Source of the DNA: an uncultured Lachnospiraceae bacterium
Lineage (GTDB): Bacteria > Bacillota > Clostridia > Lachnospirales > Lachnospiraceae
Assembly: GCA_902785985.1 (NCBI GenBank)
Contig: CADABA010000004.1
Span: 1-36,765 of the forward strand
Reading direction: 5' to 3'
Length of the DNA stretch: 36,765 nucleotides
The position numbers were made by a program, and so were the translations under genes. Shown piece by piece: positions 1-6,680 of the stretch (the first letter of the stretch is position 1; every line of letters starts with the position of its first letter). The notes under the pieces are model-generated. The model was not told the DNA's origin. It worked only from the letters and a program-made list of their open reading frames with translations, and made no database searches.

Positions 1-43
1 GTTTTCGGATTCTCAGACGCCTCTTCTGAGTCTCAGATCCTCT

Positions 44-580
44 TCACGCCGCTGCCTTCCTCAGGTCCGGCAGATAAGCCCGGTCGCAGACTGTGACTCC
101 GTTCCTCACCATGTAATACTCTTCAAGTTCATTTTCGGCATCATAATCCGCTTTGCGGATCAGAGCGATCGAGTACATTCCGGTGCTCGCTTTGTCCAGT
201 CCTTTCGGGTGCGCCGAGATCAGGATCATATATGTCTCCTTTTTCGTCGTCACCTCATAGGACGCTGTAAAAGATTTCCTGTACCGCTTCTCTTTGTTTT
301 TCCTGTCAGAGGTCGTGCCGTCCACGAAATCATATTCAGAAAGCTTTCCGTCATACATCTTTACCAGGCGCTCAATATCCCGCTTCAGGTTCTTATCTGA
401 CTTCGTGACATCTTCCGCGAACATATCATAAATCGCCTCCGTGTCTTCCTTCTCCATCGCGGTGAGGAGAGGAATCAGATAGTCATCTTCAACCGAATAG
501 GACTTACAGAACCCGAAAATCGATGAAAGGAAGACCAGCGCCGCGCTACATAGTGTAATAAAGCTTTTTACTGTGTTCAT
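44..580 (-). CDS. Small exported protein, DUF5104-like
   Basis: A 178-residue protein. I place the start at 580 because GAGGGG lies about 10 nt upstream of that ATG; an in-frame ATG at 616 would bury this site. Residues about 4-22 form a hydrophobic segment ending in F-G-F-C, which could be a signal peptide or a poor lipobox (the usual L-[AS]-[GA]-C is not met). The mature part is charged and alpha/beta in character, with an N-terminal segment L-L-T-A-M-E-K-E-D-T-E-A-I that resembles the start of DUF5104 proteins of Clostridia. The function of that family is unknown. Its 5' end overlaps the 3' end of the upstream LXG-like gene by 35 bp, so the two are probably co-transcribed and translationally coupled. 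The family call comes from memory of the pattern, not a search. Confidence 0.7.
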   Translation of the reverse strand: MNTVKSFITLCSAALVFLSSIFGFCKSYSVEDDYLIPLLTAMEKEDTEAIYDMFAEDVTKSDKNLKRDIERLVKMYDGKLSEYDFVDGTTSDRKNKEKRYRKSFTASYEVTTKKETYMILISAHPKGLDKASTGMYSIALIRKADYDAENELEEYYMVRNGVTVCDRAYLPDLRKAAA

Positions 581-1910
581 CAAAATAGTACCCCTCATTT
601 CTGTTATTCCTCGCACTTCTTCTTACACCGTCCCATGCCTCGGGATGATCTGAGAAATCCATCTCGTAAGTGATCTTCATATCCTCAGCCTTAATATTCT
701 GCTGTCTCGGGTCAAAGGACGTGTTCCACCAGGTTTCTTCACCGTTATTATTCCAGGTCCGGCTTGTGCCGTTTCCGTAATCAATCGTCATCTTCATCGG
801 GATCTGCATCTCAGGATCGACTGTACAAAAATCATCGTTCTGCTTACTTCCCTTATAGATGCCGGACTCTCCGCCCGATCCGAGATTCAAATATTCCCCT
901 TTCCAGAACCAGAGCGTATAGGGTTTCCCATCCACCTCGAACTCGAAGGTCTCCCTATCCATATCGCAGAAGGCATCGAACACAACATCATAGGCATCCG
1001 TATACCCTCCGGCTTCCTGCCAGCAGCCGAAATGCTTTCCTGCAATATCGAGGGGGAACCCCTCGGTATCCACATGATAGCACCCGTCAGAACCTTTCTT
1101 AAAATCCAGAGAGGACAGGAGCGGATCCATGACACCGGACCAGGTCAGCATCTGCCAAATATGATAAGAACAGCTTCCGCACTTCCATATATCGATAAGG
1201 TTCTCCAGTGTATTCTCCGCCAGTTCCTCATCGGAATCATCATCGGAGAAAGCATTGATGATCAGTGATCCTCCATCATACCTGTTACTATGGCTCCCAA
1301 AAAAATAGGTGAGCAGCTGGGAGACGGTCATGTTTCCAAACTTATTGCGGATTCGTTCCAAAGTCTCCTCTGCGCCCTCTATCGTTCTTTCTATGCTCTG
1401 CCCGGTCGTTCCGGCCTGCCCTGACGCTTTCTTTGCAGTCGCTGCGGCCTGCCCCGCCACCTGATTTACAGCTGCACCGACCGGACCGGCAGCCTGGTAT
1501 ATTGCCGAGCCGATCTGCCCGACTGTTTTGTCCTGCCCGTCTCTGCCGTATTCCCCTGCAAGCCCGCTCACGGCGCCTCCGGCTGCTGAAGCCGCCGCCC
1601 CCGCACTCCCGGCAGCCGGGGCCATTGCCTTCTCCAGGCCGGAGATGACAGAAAGCTCATTGTTTTGATACAGTTGGGAAATCGTTGCTGCAGCTTCCCC
1701 AAGACTTCTGGCTCCCCGCTGCGCCTCATAGAGATTCCCGAGTGCATACGCAAAACTGAGCTTTTCCCCGGCATAGTTCATGGTCCGCGTACTATCCCTG
1801 CTTATTTTCAGGACCTGCCTTCTGATCTCGTCAAGTTCCCGTGCCGTCCTGGAAAGCTTTGACGCTCCTGTTATAAGGTTTTCTGTTTTTACTGAAAGTT
1901 GTCCGCCCAT
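546..1910 (-). CDS. LXG/WXG100-like N-terminal protein with DUF4474-like C-terminal domain
   Basis: About 454 residues from the ATG at 1910, which is preceded by AAGGGTG at a suitable distance; the open frame runs on to 2027 but without a convincing site. Residues 1-95 are predicted helical and lack a signal peptide, like the WXG100/LXG helical hairpins used for type VII secretion, although I see no clear W-x-G. Residues about 95-170 are Ala/Gly-rich. The C-terminal half has features I associate with DUF4474: G-C-W-Q-E-A-G-G-Y, Y-D-V-V-F-D-A, and a K-P-Y-T-L-W-F-W-K-G-E-Y strand. The role could be a secreted effector or a cell-surface protein. No secretion ATPase (EssC) or immunity gene is visible here. 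It is followed by the DUF5104-like gene, overlapping it. Domain names are by pattern recognition only. Confidence 0.7.
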   Translation of the reverse strand: MGGQLSVKTENLITGASKLSRTARELDEIRRQVLKISRDSTRTMNYAGEKLSFAYALGNLYEAQRGARSLGEAAATISQLYQNNELSVISGLEKAMAPAAGSAGAAASAAGGAVSGLAGEYGRDGQDKTVGQIGSAIYQAAGPVGAAVNQVAGQAAATAKKASGQAGTTGQSIERTIEGAEETLERIRNKFGNMTVSQLLTYFFGSHSNRYDGGSLIINAFSDDDSDEELAENTLENLIDIWKCGSCSYHIWQMLTWSGVMDPLLSSLDFKKGSDGCYHVDTEGFPLDIAGKHFGCWQEAGGYTDAYDVVFDAFCDMDRETFEFEVDGKPYTLWFWKGEYLNLGSGGESGIYKGSKQNDDFCTVDPEMQIPMKMTIDYGNGTSRTWNNNGEETWWNTSFDPRQQNIKAEDMKITYEMDFSDHPEAWDGVRRSARNNRNEGYYFDEHSKKLYYTM

Positions 1911-1941
1911 AGCTGCACCCTTTTCACGGTATGTACGCTTT

Positions 1942-2121
1942 TTATGCGCCATATTCTTTGTTAAGCAGATATTCGCAGTCCGCTTCGTCACCTGACCACG
2001 AACCATCCCGCATAAAGTATCTGTCATATGCGTTCCTGATTCCCCCGATCAACGGAAATCCTCCCTGATCTGTTGCGGCTTCGCGGATACGAAGTACCTG
2101 TTGTAAGTTCAAAATAATCAT
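1942..2121 (-). CDS. Possible small protein or gene remnant (up to 59 aa)
   Basis: An open frame of 59 codons (ATG at 2121) stops 31 nt before the LXG-like gene. The C-terminal residues (A-Y-D-R-Y-F-M-R-D-G-S-W-S-G-D-E-A-D) look protein-like rather than random. The ATG has no clear Shine-Dalgarno site. An internal TTG near codon 24 is preceded by AGGGAGGA at 6 nt and would give a 36-residue product. It could be a real small gene in the operon or the 3' end of a decayed gene. No family recognised. Confidence 0.3.
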   Translation of the reverse strand: MIILNLQQVLRIREAATDQGGFPLIGGIRNAYDRYFMRDGSWSGDEADCEYLLNKEYGA

Positions 2122-2306
2122 ACCATAAAAAAAGAGAACAGACCCGGCCTGCGACAGATGGCACGGCAAACACGACAGATGACAAATTGCACCCGATCTG
2201 TCAGGATGCAGACTGTCCGACCTTCTATCGGTCAGAGGCAATCCGCTTCGATGCCCGCCCGTGCCGGTTCAAAGGGCGCAGGCAGTCGGTCAGTCCGATG
2301 CTGCCT

Positions 2307-2404
2307 GTTTATCTCAGTGGGGAAGACCCCGCTTCTATAAGCGGGGGATAGATCAATATCCTGCTCGTCTCAGTGGCGGGTTTCAATCCCCCACTGAGAT
2401 AAAC
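2307..2404. repeat. Nested inverted repeat, possible structured RNA or IS200/IS605-type end remnant
   Basis: A perfect 16-bp inverted repeat joins GTTTATCTCAGTGGGG (2307-2322) to its reverse complement at 2389-2404. Inside it, CCCCGCTT (2327-2334) pairs with AAGCGGGG (2339-2346) around a CTAT loop. A second CTCAGTGG occurs at 2370, giving alternative pairings. Such nested hairpins recall the right ends and guide-RNA regions of IS200/IS605 elements, but no TnpA or TnpB is present, so that is only a suggestion. Confidence 0.45.
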
Positions 2405-2410
2405 GCCTCC

Positions 2411-2460
2411 GGCGGATCGCAGCCGTGCGCGGCGCGGCAAGAACGCTGAGGCGTTCTTGA
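2411..2460. repeat. GC-rich interspersed repeat with 9-bp hairpin
   Basis: The segment ends in CAAGAACGC (2438-2446), a TGAG loop, and GCGTTCTTG (2451-2459), a perfect 9-bp stem. A clearly related sequence, with the same order of elements (a CGCAG block, a CGCGC block, GGCAAG, then the hairpin), occurs at 30888-30952, and a shorter hairpin relative at 25046-25068. It therefore looks like a dispersed intergenic repeat. No run of T follows, so it is not a classic intrinsic terminator. Confidence 0.5.
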
Positions 2461-2491
2461 ATACACACTTATAGTAATTTTACGATAAAAT

Positions 2492-2500
2492 TGCTATAAT
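2492..2500 (+). promoter_or_regulatory. Extended -10 promoter for the ATPase gene
   Basis: TGCTATAAT is a consensus extended -10 (TG-n-TATAAT) for the housekeeping sigma factor. No good -35 lies 17 bp upstream, as is common for extended -10 promoters. It would give a leader of about 65 nt before the ATG at 2573, which has an AGGA site 8 nt upstream. Confidence 0.6.
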
Positions 2501-2572
2501 ATTTATATATAAAAGGAATTTTGACCGGGAATTGATCTGTACACTCTACCTGTCTATGAAAGGATCAGACAC

Positions 2573-3670
2573 ATGAAAAAGGATATTCGGCAAATTGTGA
2601 TCACCGGCGGCCCCTGCGGCGGCAAATCTACTGCGGTCGGCTGGATTCAGAATAATCTCGCGAAAGAGGGATGGCGGGTCCTCGTTGTCCCGGAAACAGC
2701 CACGGAATTCATCACTGGCGGCGTCGCTCCCTGGACCTGCGGCAGCAACCTCGACTACCAGAAGTGCCAGATGACGCTTCAGCTCGAAAAAGAGCGGCTT
2801 TTCAGGAAAGCTGCGCTCTCTATGCCGGATGATAAGATCCTGATCGTCTGCGACCGCGGTGCACTGGACAACAAAGTCTATATGAATGACGTCGAATTTG
2901 CGGCCGTCCTCTCTGAGGTCGGTCAGAACGAAGTCGAGCTCCTTGACCGCTATGACGCGGTCTATCATCTCGTGACAGCTGCGAAGGGTGCCGTCGAATT
3001 CTACACTACCGCGAACAACGGGGCACGGATCGAAACACCCGAACAGGCGGCTGCCATGGATGACAAGTTCATCGATGCCTGGACCGGCCATCCCCATCTC
3101 CGGATCATCGACAACCGTGGAGGGTTTGACGAGAAACTGCAGCATCTGATCCATGAGATCACTGCATTCTGCGGATGTCCGAGCATGATCGACAATCGCC
3201 GCAAGTACCTGATCGGATATCCTGACCCCGAGAATCTTATGGGCATGCGCAGAGCTCGCAGACTGGAGATCACGAAGACCTATCTCCGGTCTAACGATGA
3301 TGAAAGCATCTGGCTCAGAAAAAGCGGATCGGGCGGACACTATACTTACATGGAGGTCATACGGCGCTGGCCTGTCTCCGCGAAAAGGATAGAGATTGAG
3401 CGAAGGCTTACAGAAGAAGAATACCGCCGTCTTCTGCTCGAGGCAGATTATTCATTAAATGAAGTGACGAAGACCCGCTATTGCTTCGCCTACAACAATA
3501 ATTATTTCCAGATTGATTTCTATCCCTTCTGGAAAAGCCAGGCAATCGCAATCGTGGAACAGATCGGTGACACGGACAGAAAAATCGAGTTCCCTGACGG
3601 GATCGATGTCATTCGCGATGTGACCGATGATCCGGAATATAAAAACAAAAAAATTGCCGGACTTTTCTGA
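2573..3670 (+). CDS. P-loop ATPase (AAA_28/NadR-like) with CYTH-like C-terminal domain
   Basis: A 365-residue cytosolic protein. Residues 12-20 form a Walker A motif (G-G-P-C-G-G-K-S-T). A later I-V-C-D-R-G-A-L-D at about 102 matches the lid/D-R-G motif of kinase-like P-loop proteins. The first ~200 residues fit the AAA_28 family. The C-terminal ~170 residues have alternating charged strands (E-I-T-K-T-Y-L, K-R-I-E-I-E-R-R-L-T-E-E-E-Y, Y-F-Q-I-D-F-Y-P) typical of CYTH tunnel-fold domains, which bind triphosphates. The same pairing is known from Ttd14-like proteins; the substrate in bacteria is not established. The start is fixed by AGGA 8 nt upstream of the ATG. It is the only rightward gene and stands alone with its own promoter, so it is probably independent of the polysaccharide locus. 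Confidence 0.85.
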   Translation: MKKDIRQIVITGGPCGGKSTAVGWIQNNLAKEGWRVLVVPETATEFITGGVAPWTCGSNLDYQKCQMTLQLEKERLFRKAALSMPDDKILIVCDRGALDNKVYMNDVEFAAVLSEVGQNEVELLDRYDAVYHLVTAAKGAVEFYTTANNGARIETPEQAAAMDDKFIDAWTGHPHLRIIDNRGGFDEKLQHLIHEITAFCGCPSMIDNRRKYLIGYPDPENLMGMRRARRLEITKTYLRSNDDESIWLRKSGSGGHYTYMEVIRRWPVSAKRIEIERRLTEEEYRRLLLEADYSLNEVTKTRYCFAYNNNYFQIDFYPFWKSQAIAIVEQIGDTDRKIEFPDGIDVIRDVTDDPEYKNKKIAGLF

Positions 3671-3681
3671 TGAGAAAAAAG

Positions 3682-3842
3682 AAAGGGGCTGTCGCACTAA
3701 GCATTATATGCATAAATATTCATTCAGGGACCGCTCGCGCTTAGTCCTCGCGCAGCGGTACTAATAAATTTTCTGCACCGCTGTGAATGTCCCTTCATGA
3801 ATATTTATGCACTTTTTTACGCTTAATGCGACAGCCCCTTTT
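3682..3842. repeat. MITE-like palindromic element / bidirectional terminator
   Basis: A ~160-bp element with 21-bp inverted ends (AAAGGGGCTGTCGCACTAAGC-type, one mismatch; 3682-3702 and 3821-3842). Inside are a perfect 15-bp inverted repeat, TGCATAAATATTCAT (3709-3723) with 3797-3811, then AGGGAC (3726-3731) with GTCCCT (3789-3794), and a small GC-rich core. Both outer stems are followed by T-rich runs on their respective strands, so it can terminate the converging ATPase and lipoprotein transcripts. The GGGGCTGTCGCA ends also resemble transposon termini, suggesting a non-autonomous element. Confidence 0.65.
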
Positions 3843-3883
3843 TGTATATGTTTTTTTTATGTACCTGCTTTGTAAATCTTATC

Positions 3884-5251
3884 TCAGATACTGTTTCCGG
3901 GAGCGCGACCGCCGCGGCCGCCCTGGCCGCCGGGACCCATGCCGGCTTCTCCGCCGAAACCGCCCTGAGGTGCTCCGCCTCTTCCACCGCCTCCCATCAT
4001 GGAGTTCGTGAGCTGCGTAACGGTCTGGCCGTTGACTGTCACGTTTCCTCCGGTCATCTGACCCACTCCGTCGAAGTCGAACGCGGATTGTGCCGTGATA
4101 TCGACCGTACCGCCGTTAATATACAGATCGCCGTTGGAATCGATCGCGTCCGTGTCACCCTGTCCCATATTGATCGTAGTAGTTCCTCCGTTTATCGTGA
4201 GCACGATATCATAGGCATCAGATTTCTGTCCCGCGTTAATGCCGTCGTCAGAGGCTGCGATCTGAATCGTTCCGTCATTGATCTCGACCTGCGTCGACTC
4301 CATGCCTTCCGCCGCATTGATGTCCAGCGCTCCTCCGTCGATCGTGAGCGTTGTTGTTGCCCGGACCCCGTTCTTTGCTGCATCGATATTGATCGTTCCG
4401 CCGCTGATATACACAGATCCCAAAGTATCATCTTCATCATTTTCACAGTGAAGACCGTCTTTCTGCGATTCAATATCGATCGTTCCTCCGCAGACCGCGA
4501 TCGAGTCATTGGCTTCAACCGCATCGCTCGTGCTTGTGATCGTATACGTTCCGCCTGTGATCTTCAGATCATCCTTGCAGGAAATTCCGTTGTCCGTTGA
4601 TTTGATCGTAAGCGTTCCTGTTCCGTTCAGGACCAGGTCATCCTTTGAGAAGATGACCGCATCCGTGTTCGTATCCCCGTCTTCTGTAAAGCTTCCGGTG
4701 ACGGTCAGCTGATTTGTGCTGTCGGTGGTCGTCACAAAAACTTTATCTGCAGATTTTACATAGACAGCGGGAGAATCTGTATTTGTGATGCTCACACCAT
4801 CCAGAACAAGCTGGACTTTTGCCGAATCGTCGGCGTCAACAATGATCGTACACTCCTTTGCTGTTCCGGTAAGGACGAAGACGCCTTCTTCGCTGATGGT
4901 GATATCCTGATTATCTGTCACCGTGTACGTGACTGCATTTGTAAGGTCCGCCTCCTGTTCCAGATCCCTGTCCGTAAAGATATCAGATGCGGCAGCCGTG
5001 CTTTCTCCGGTATTTCCGGAGGATTCTTTCGAACCCGCGGCTTCCTGTGCCTTTCCGCTCGCTGCAGAAGCTTCCGATCCGTCTCCTGACGCTGTTTTTC
5101 CGGATGCCGAAGAATTCTGAGAAACAGAGGTCTCAACAGTTCCTGTATCTGAAGCAGTCGATGCTGTTCCCTTTACACCGCCGCAGCCTCCGAGGATGAC
5201 TGACGCTGTAAGAAAGATTGCGAGTGTCCTTGCGATATACGTCTTCTTCAT
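3884..5251 (-). CDS. Lipoprotein with carbohydrate-binding-type beta-solenoid domain (DUF4353-like)
   Basis: A 455-residue protein starting at an ATG with GAGGAG 8 nt upstream. Residues 1-23 are a lipoprotein signal with lipobox L-G-G-C. A Ser/Ala/Gly-rich linker follows to about residue 90. Residues ~105-400 consist of short repeated strands of the type I-x-G-G-T-[IV]-x-I and D-[GA]-[IV]-x-[AS], as in the DUF4353/carbohydrate-binding domain and other parallel beta-helices. The last ~40 residues are a Gly/Arg-rich tail (M-M-G-G-G-G-R-G-G). It is expected to be membrane-anchored outside the cell and may bind glycan or metal; the function is not established. It lies 188 bp downstream of the LCP gene and may be transcribed separately. 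I found no convincing promoter in that gap. Confidence 0.8.
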   Translation of the reverse strand: MKKTYIARTLAIFLTASVILGGCGGVKGTASTASDTGTVETSVSQNSSASGKTASGDGSEASAASGKAQEAAGSKESSGNTGESTAAASDIFTDRDLEQEADLTNAVTYTVTDNQDITISEEGVFVLTGTAKECTIIVDADDSAKVQLVLDGVSITNTDSPAVYVKSADKVFVTTTDSTNQLTVTGSFTEDGDTNTDAVIFSKDDLVLNGTGTLTIKSTDNGISCKDDLKITGGTYTITSTSDAVEANDSIAVCGGTIDIESQKDGLHCENDEDDTLGSVYISGGTINIDAAKNGVRATTTLTIDGGALDINAAEGMESTQVEINDGTIQIAASDDGINAGQKSDAYDIVLTINGGTTTINMGQGDTDAIDSNGDLYINGGTVDITAQSAFDFDGVGQMTGGNVTVNGQTVTQLTNSMMGGGGRGGAPQGGFGGEAGMGPGGQGGRGGRAPGNSI

Positions 5252-5439
5252 AACATTATCTCCTCATCTTCAATGCCTTCTGAATCAGGCCCGGGGGATA
5301 TCGCCGTCTGTCTTTGCAGTTCGGATATCCTGTTCATGTCTTCTGTTTTGTTTCATCTGGTATGATGAGATGATACGGTCTGAATTTGAACGAATTGTGT
5401 TCACTTCCGCAGTAATTTGTGAAATCACGTCAAAACGGA

Positions 5440-6615
5440 TCAGTTCTCAGGCTGCTTTGGCTGCACCCCTGTATACTCGATAATATAGTCGTTGATCTCC
5501 TGTACGCTCTGCGAAGGCACATACTCCGAATCATTGAACAGAAATGCGTGCAGGGCAGTCACATTGACCGCAAGTCCCTGCGGCACGACATAATCGTTTC
5601 CATCCACGATAGGCGTGTCCTGTGTATACGGAAAGCCGGAGCTCCCCTCCAGCTTGTAATCGATCATGACCGGGATCAGATCCATGACCTCATCATACTG
5701 AAGACTCGTTTTCATGAAAGTCCGCTCCGTCGTATTCATGTTCATGATCCGCACCGCAAGATCCAGAAGCTTTGAGATCCCGGAACTTTTCGCCTTGTCT
5801 ACCAGTTTGGAAATGACATACCTCTGCCGGGCTGTCCGACCGTAATCATAGTGGTAATCATTTCCCTCCTCGTCATAAAATGCCGCGTCCCGGATCCTGC
5901 AATAGGCGGTCGCCTGCATCCCGTCCAGATGGACATCGCCGAATTCCGTGAGCTCCGTAAATGCTCCGACCCCCTCATTCTGCATATCGCTGCCGATTTT
6001 ATTGATCCGTCTCATCTCGAGGTCTGTGATCTTTATGTCAATACCGCCCATGAGATCAATGATCTCCGCAAGGCCGCTGAAATTTACGACCACATAATCG
6101 TCGATATTCAGATCGAGATTGGTGTTGAGTGTGGACAGGGCTGCCTGCACACCCCCAAGTGTGTAAGCGGAATTGACCTTCCCGTAAAAGGAAGACCCGT
6201 CAGGCCTCATGACCCTCATGATCGTGTCCCGGTACAGGGATACCATCCGGATCGCTCCCGTATCATTATTAATGCTCACGATCATGATCGTATCGGACCG
6301 TGTCTCGGAATCAAATTCGAATCCGCGGGCATCTACGCCAAAGAGCACAATATTTTTATAGCCAGTCAGCTTCTTCGCTGCCTCCTCCGGAACAACGATC
6401 TCCTCTTCCTTGAACTCTGTATCACGCACCTTCTCTTCATAATTATCGCCCACCCTGTCCTCGATGACATCTCTGACCACCTGCTTTGTTGAGAGGATCT
6501 TGACGATCTTCAGCTTGAAGGAGGACGGCGCCAGTTTCCAGAAGATAAAAGCGAAAACAAGGAGGCCTGCAAGAACGATACACACTGTCTTCAATATTCT
6601 TATATTTTTCTTCAT
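5440..6615 (-). CDS. LytR-CpsA-Psr (LCP) family glycopolymer-peptidoglycan ligase
   Basis: A 391-residue membrane-anchored protein. A single transmembrane segment spans residues ~10-28, followed by an extracytoplasmic LCP domain from ~87 on. Diagnostic motifs are present: G-V-D-A-R-G, the R-S-D-T-I-M-I segment, S-L-Y-R-D-T, a K-V-N-S-A-Y stretch, and L-D-G-x-Q-A-x-A-Y-x-R-I-R-D. The conserved Asp and Arg residues of these motifs bind the pyrophosphate of the lipid-linked donor. LCP enzymes transfer lipid-linked teichoic acid or capsule polymers to peptidoglycan, so this is the likely last step for the polymer made by this locus. AAGGAAA lies just upstream of the ATG. It is the last gene of the long leftward polysaccharide series, 65 bp after the HAD-fusion gene. 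Confidence 0.93.
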   Translation of the reverse strand: MKKNIRILKTVCIVLAGLLVFAFIFWKLAPSSFKLKIVKILSTKQVVRDVIEDRVGDNYEEKVRDTEFKEEEIVVPEEAAKKLTGYKNIVLFGVDARGFEFDSETRSDTIMIVSINNDTGAIRMVSLYRDTIMRVMRPDGSSFYGKVNSAYTLGGVQAALSTLNTNLDLNIDDYVVVNFSGLAEIIDLMGGIDIKITDLEMRRINKIGSDMQNEGVGAFTELTEFGDVHLDGMQATAYCRIRDAAFYDEEGNDYHYDYGRTARQRYVISKLVDKAKSSGISKLLDLAVRIMNMNTTERTFMKTSLQYDEVMDLIPVMIDYKLEGSSGFPYTQDTPIVDGNDYVVPQGLAVNVTALHAFLFNDSEYVPSQSVQEINDYIIEYTGVQPKQPEN

Positions 6616-6680
6616 AAATTTCCTTTTTTCTTATTTACTAAAACTTCCCACATTCAGGTTCTTGAAGCCACCGCTTTTCA

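Larger units (their letters stand above)
2122..2572. other. Divergent intergenic region with hairpins and AT-rich promoter zone
   Basis: This 451-bp stretch separates the leftward LXG-like transcription unit from the rightward ATPase gene. From left to right it holds short repeats of CGACAGATG near 2155-2180 with an inverted ATCTGTC near 2195, a nested hairpin (2307-2404), a GC-rich segment ending in a perfect 9-bp hairpin (2411-2460), and an AT-rich promoter zone (2461-2520). I see no convincing protein gene in it. Confidence 0.7.

Noticed and set aside
1..43. CTCAGA...TCTGAG hairpin as terminator for the LXG/DUF5104 operon
   Set aside because: The stem is only 6 bp and no T-run follows on the minus strand.
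2370..2395. GGCGGGTTTCAATCCCCC resembles a tRNA T-arm
   Set aside because: No acceptor, D-arm or anticodon arm could be fitted around it; it is better explained as part of the inverted repeat.
2546..3340. Minus-strand open frame of 264 codons
   Set aside because: It is antisense to the ATPase with a clear Walker A and promoter; no recognisable domain.
5252..5439. Promoter for the lipoprotein gene (TATCAT near 5365)
   Set aside because: No -35 at an acceptable distance; left unassigned.
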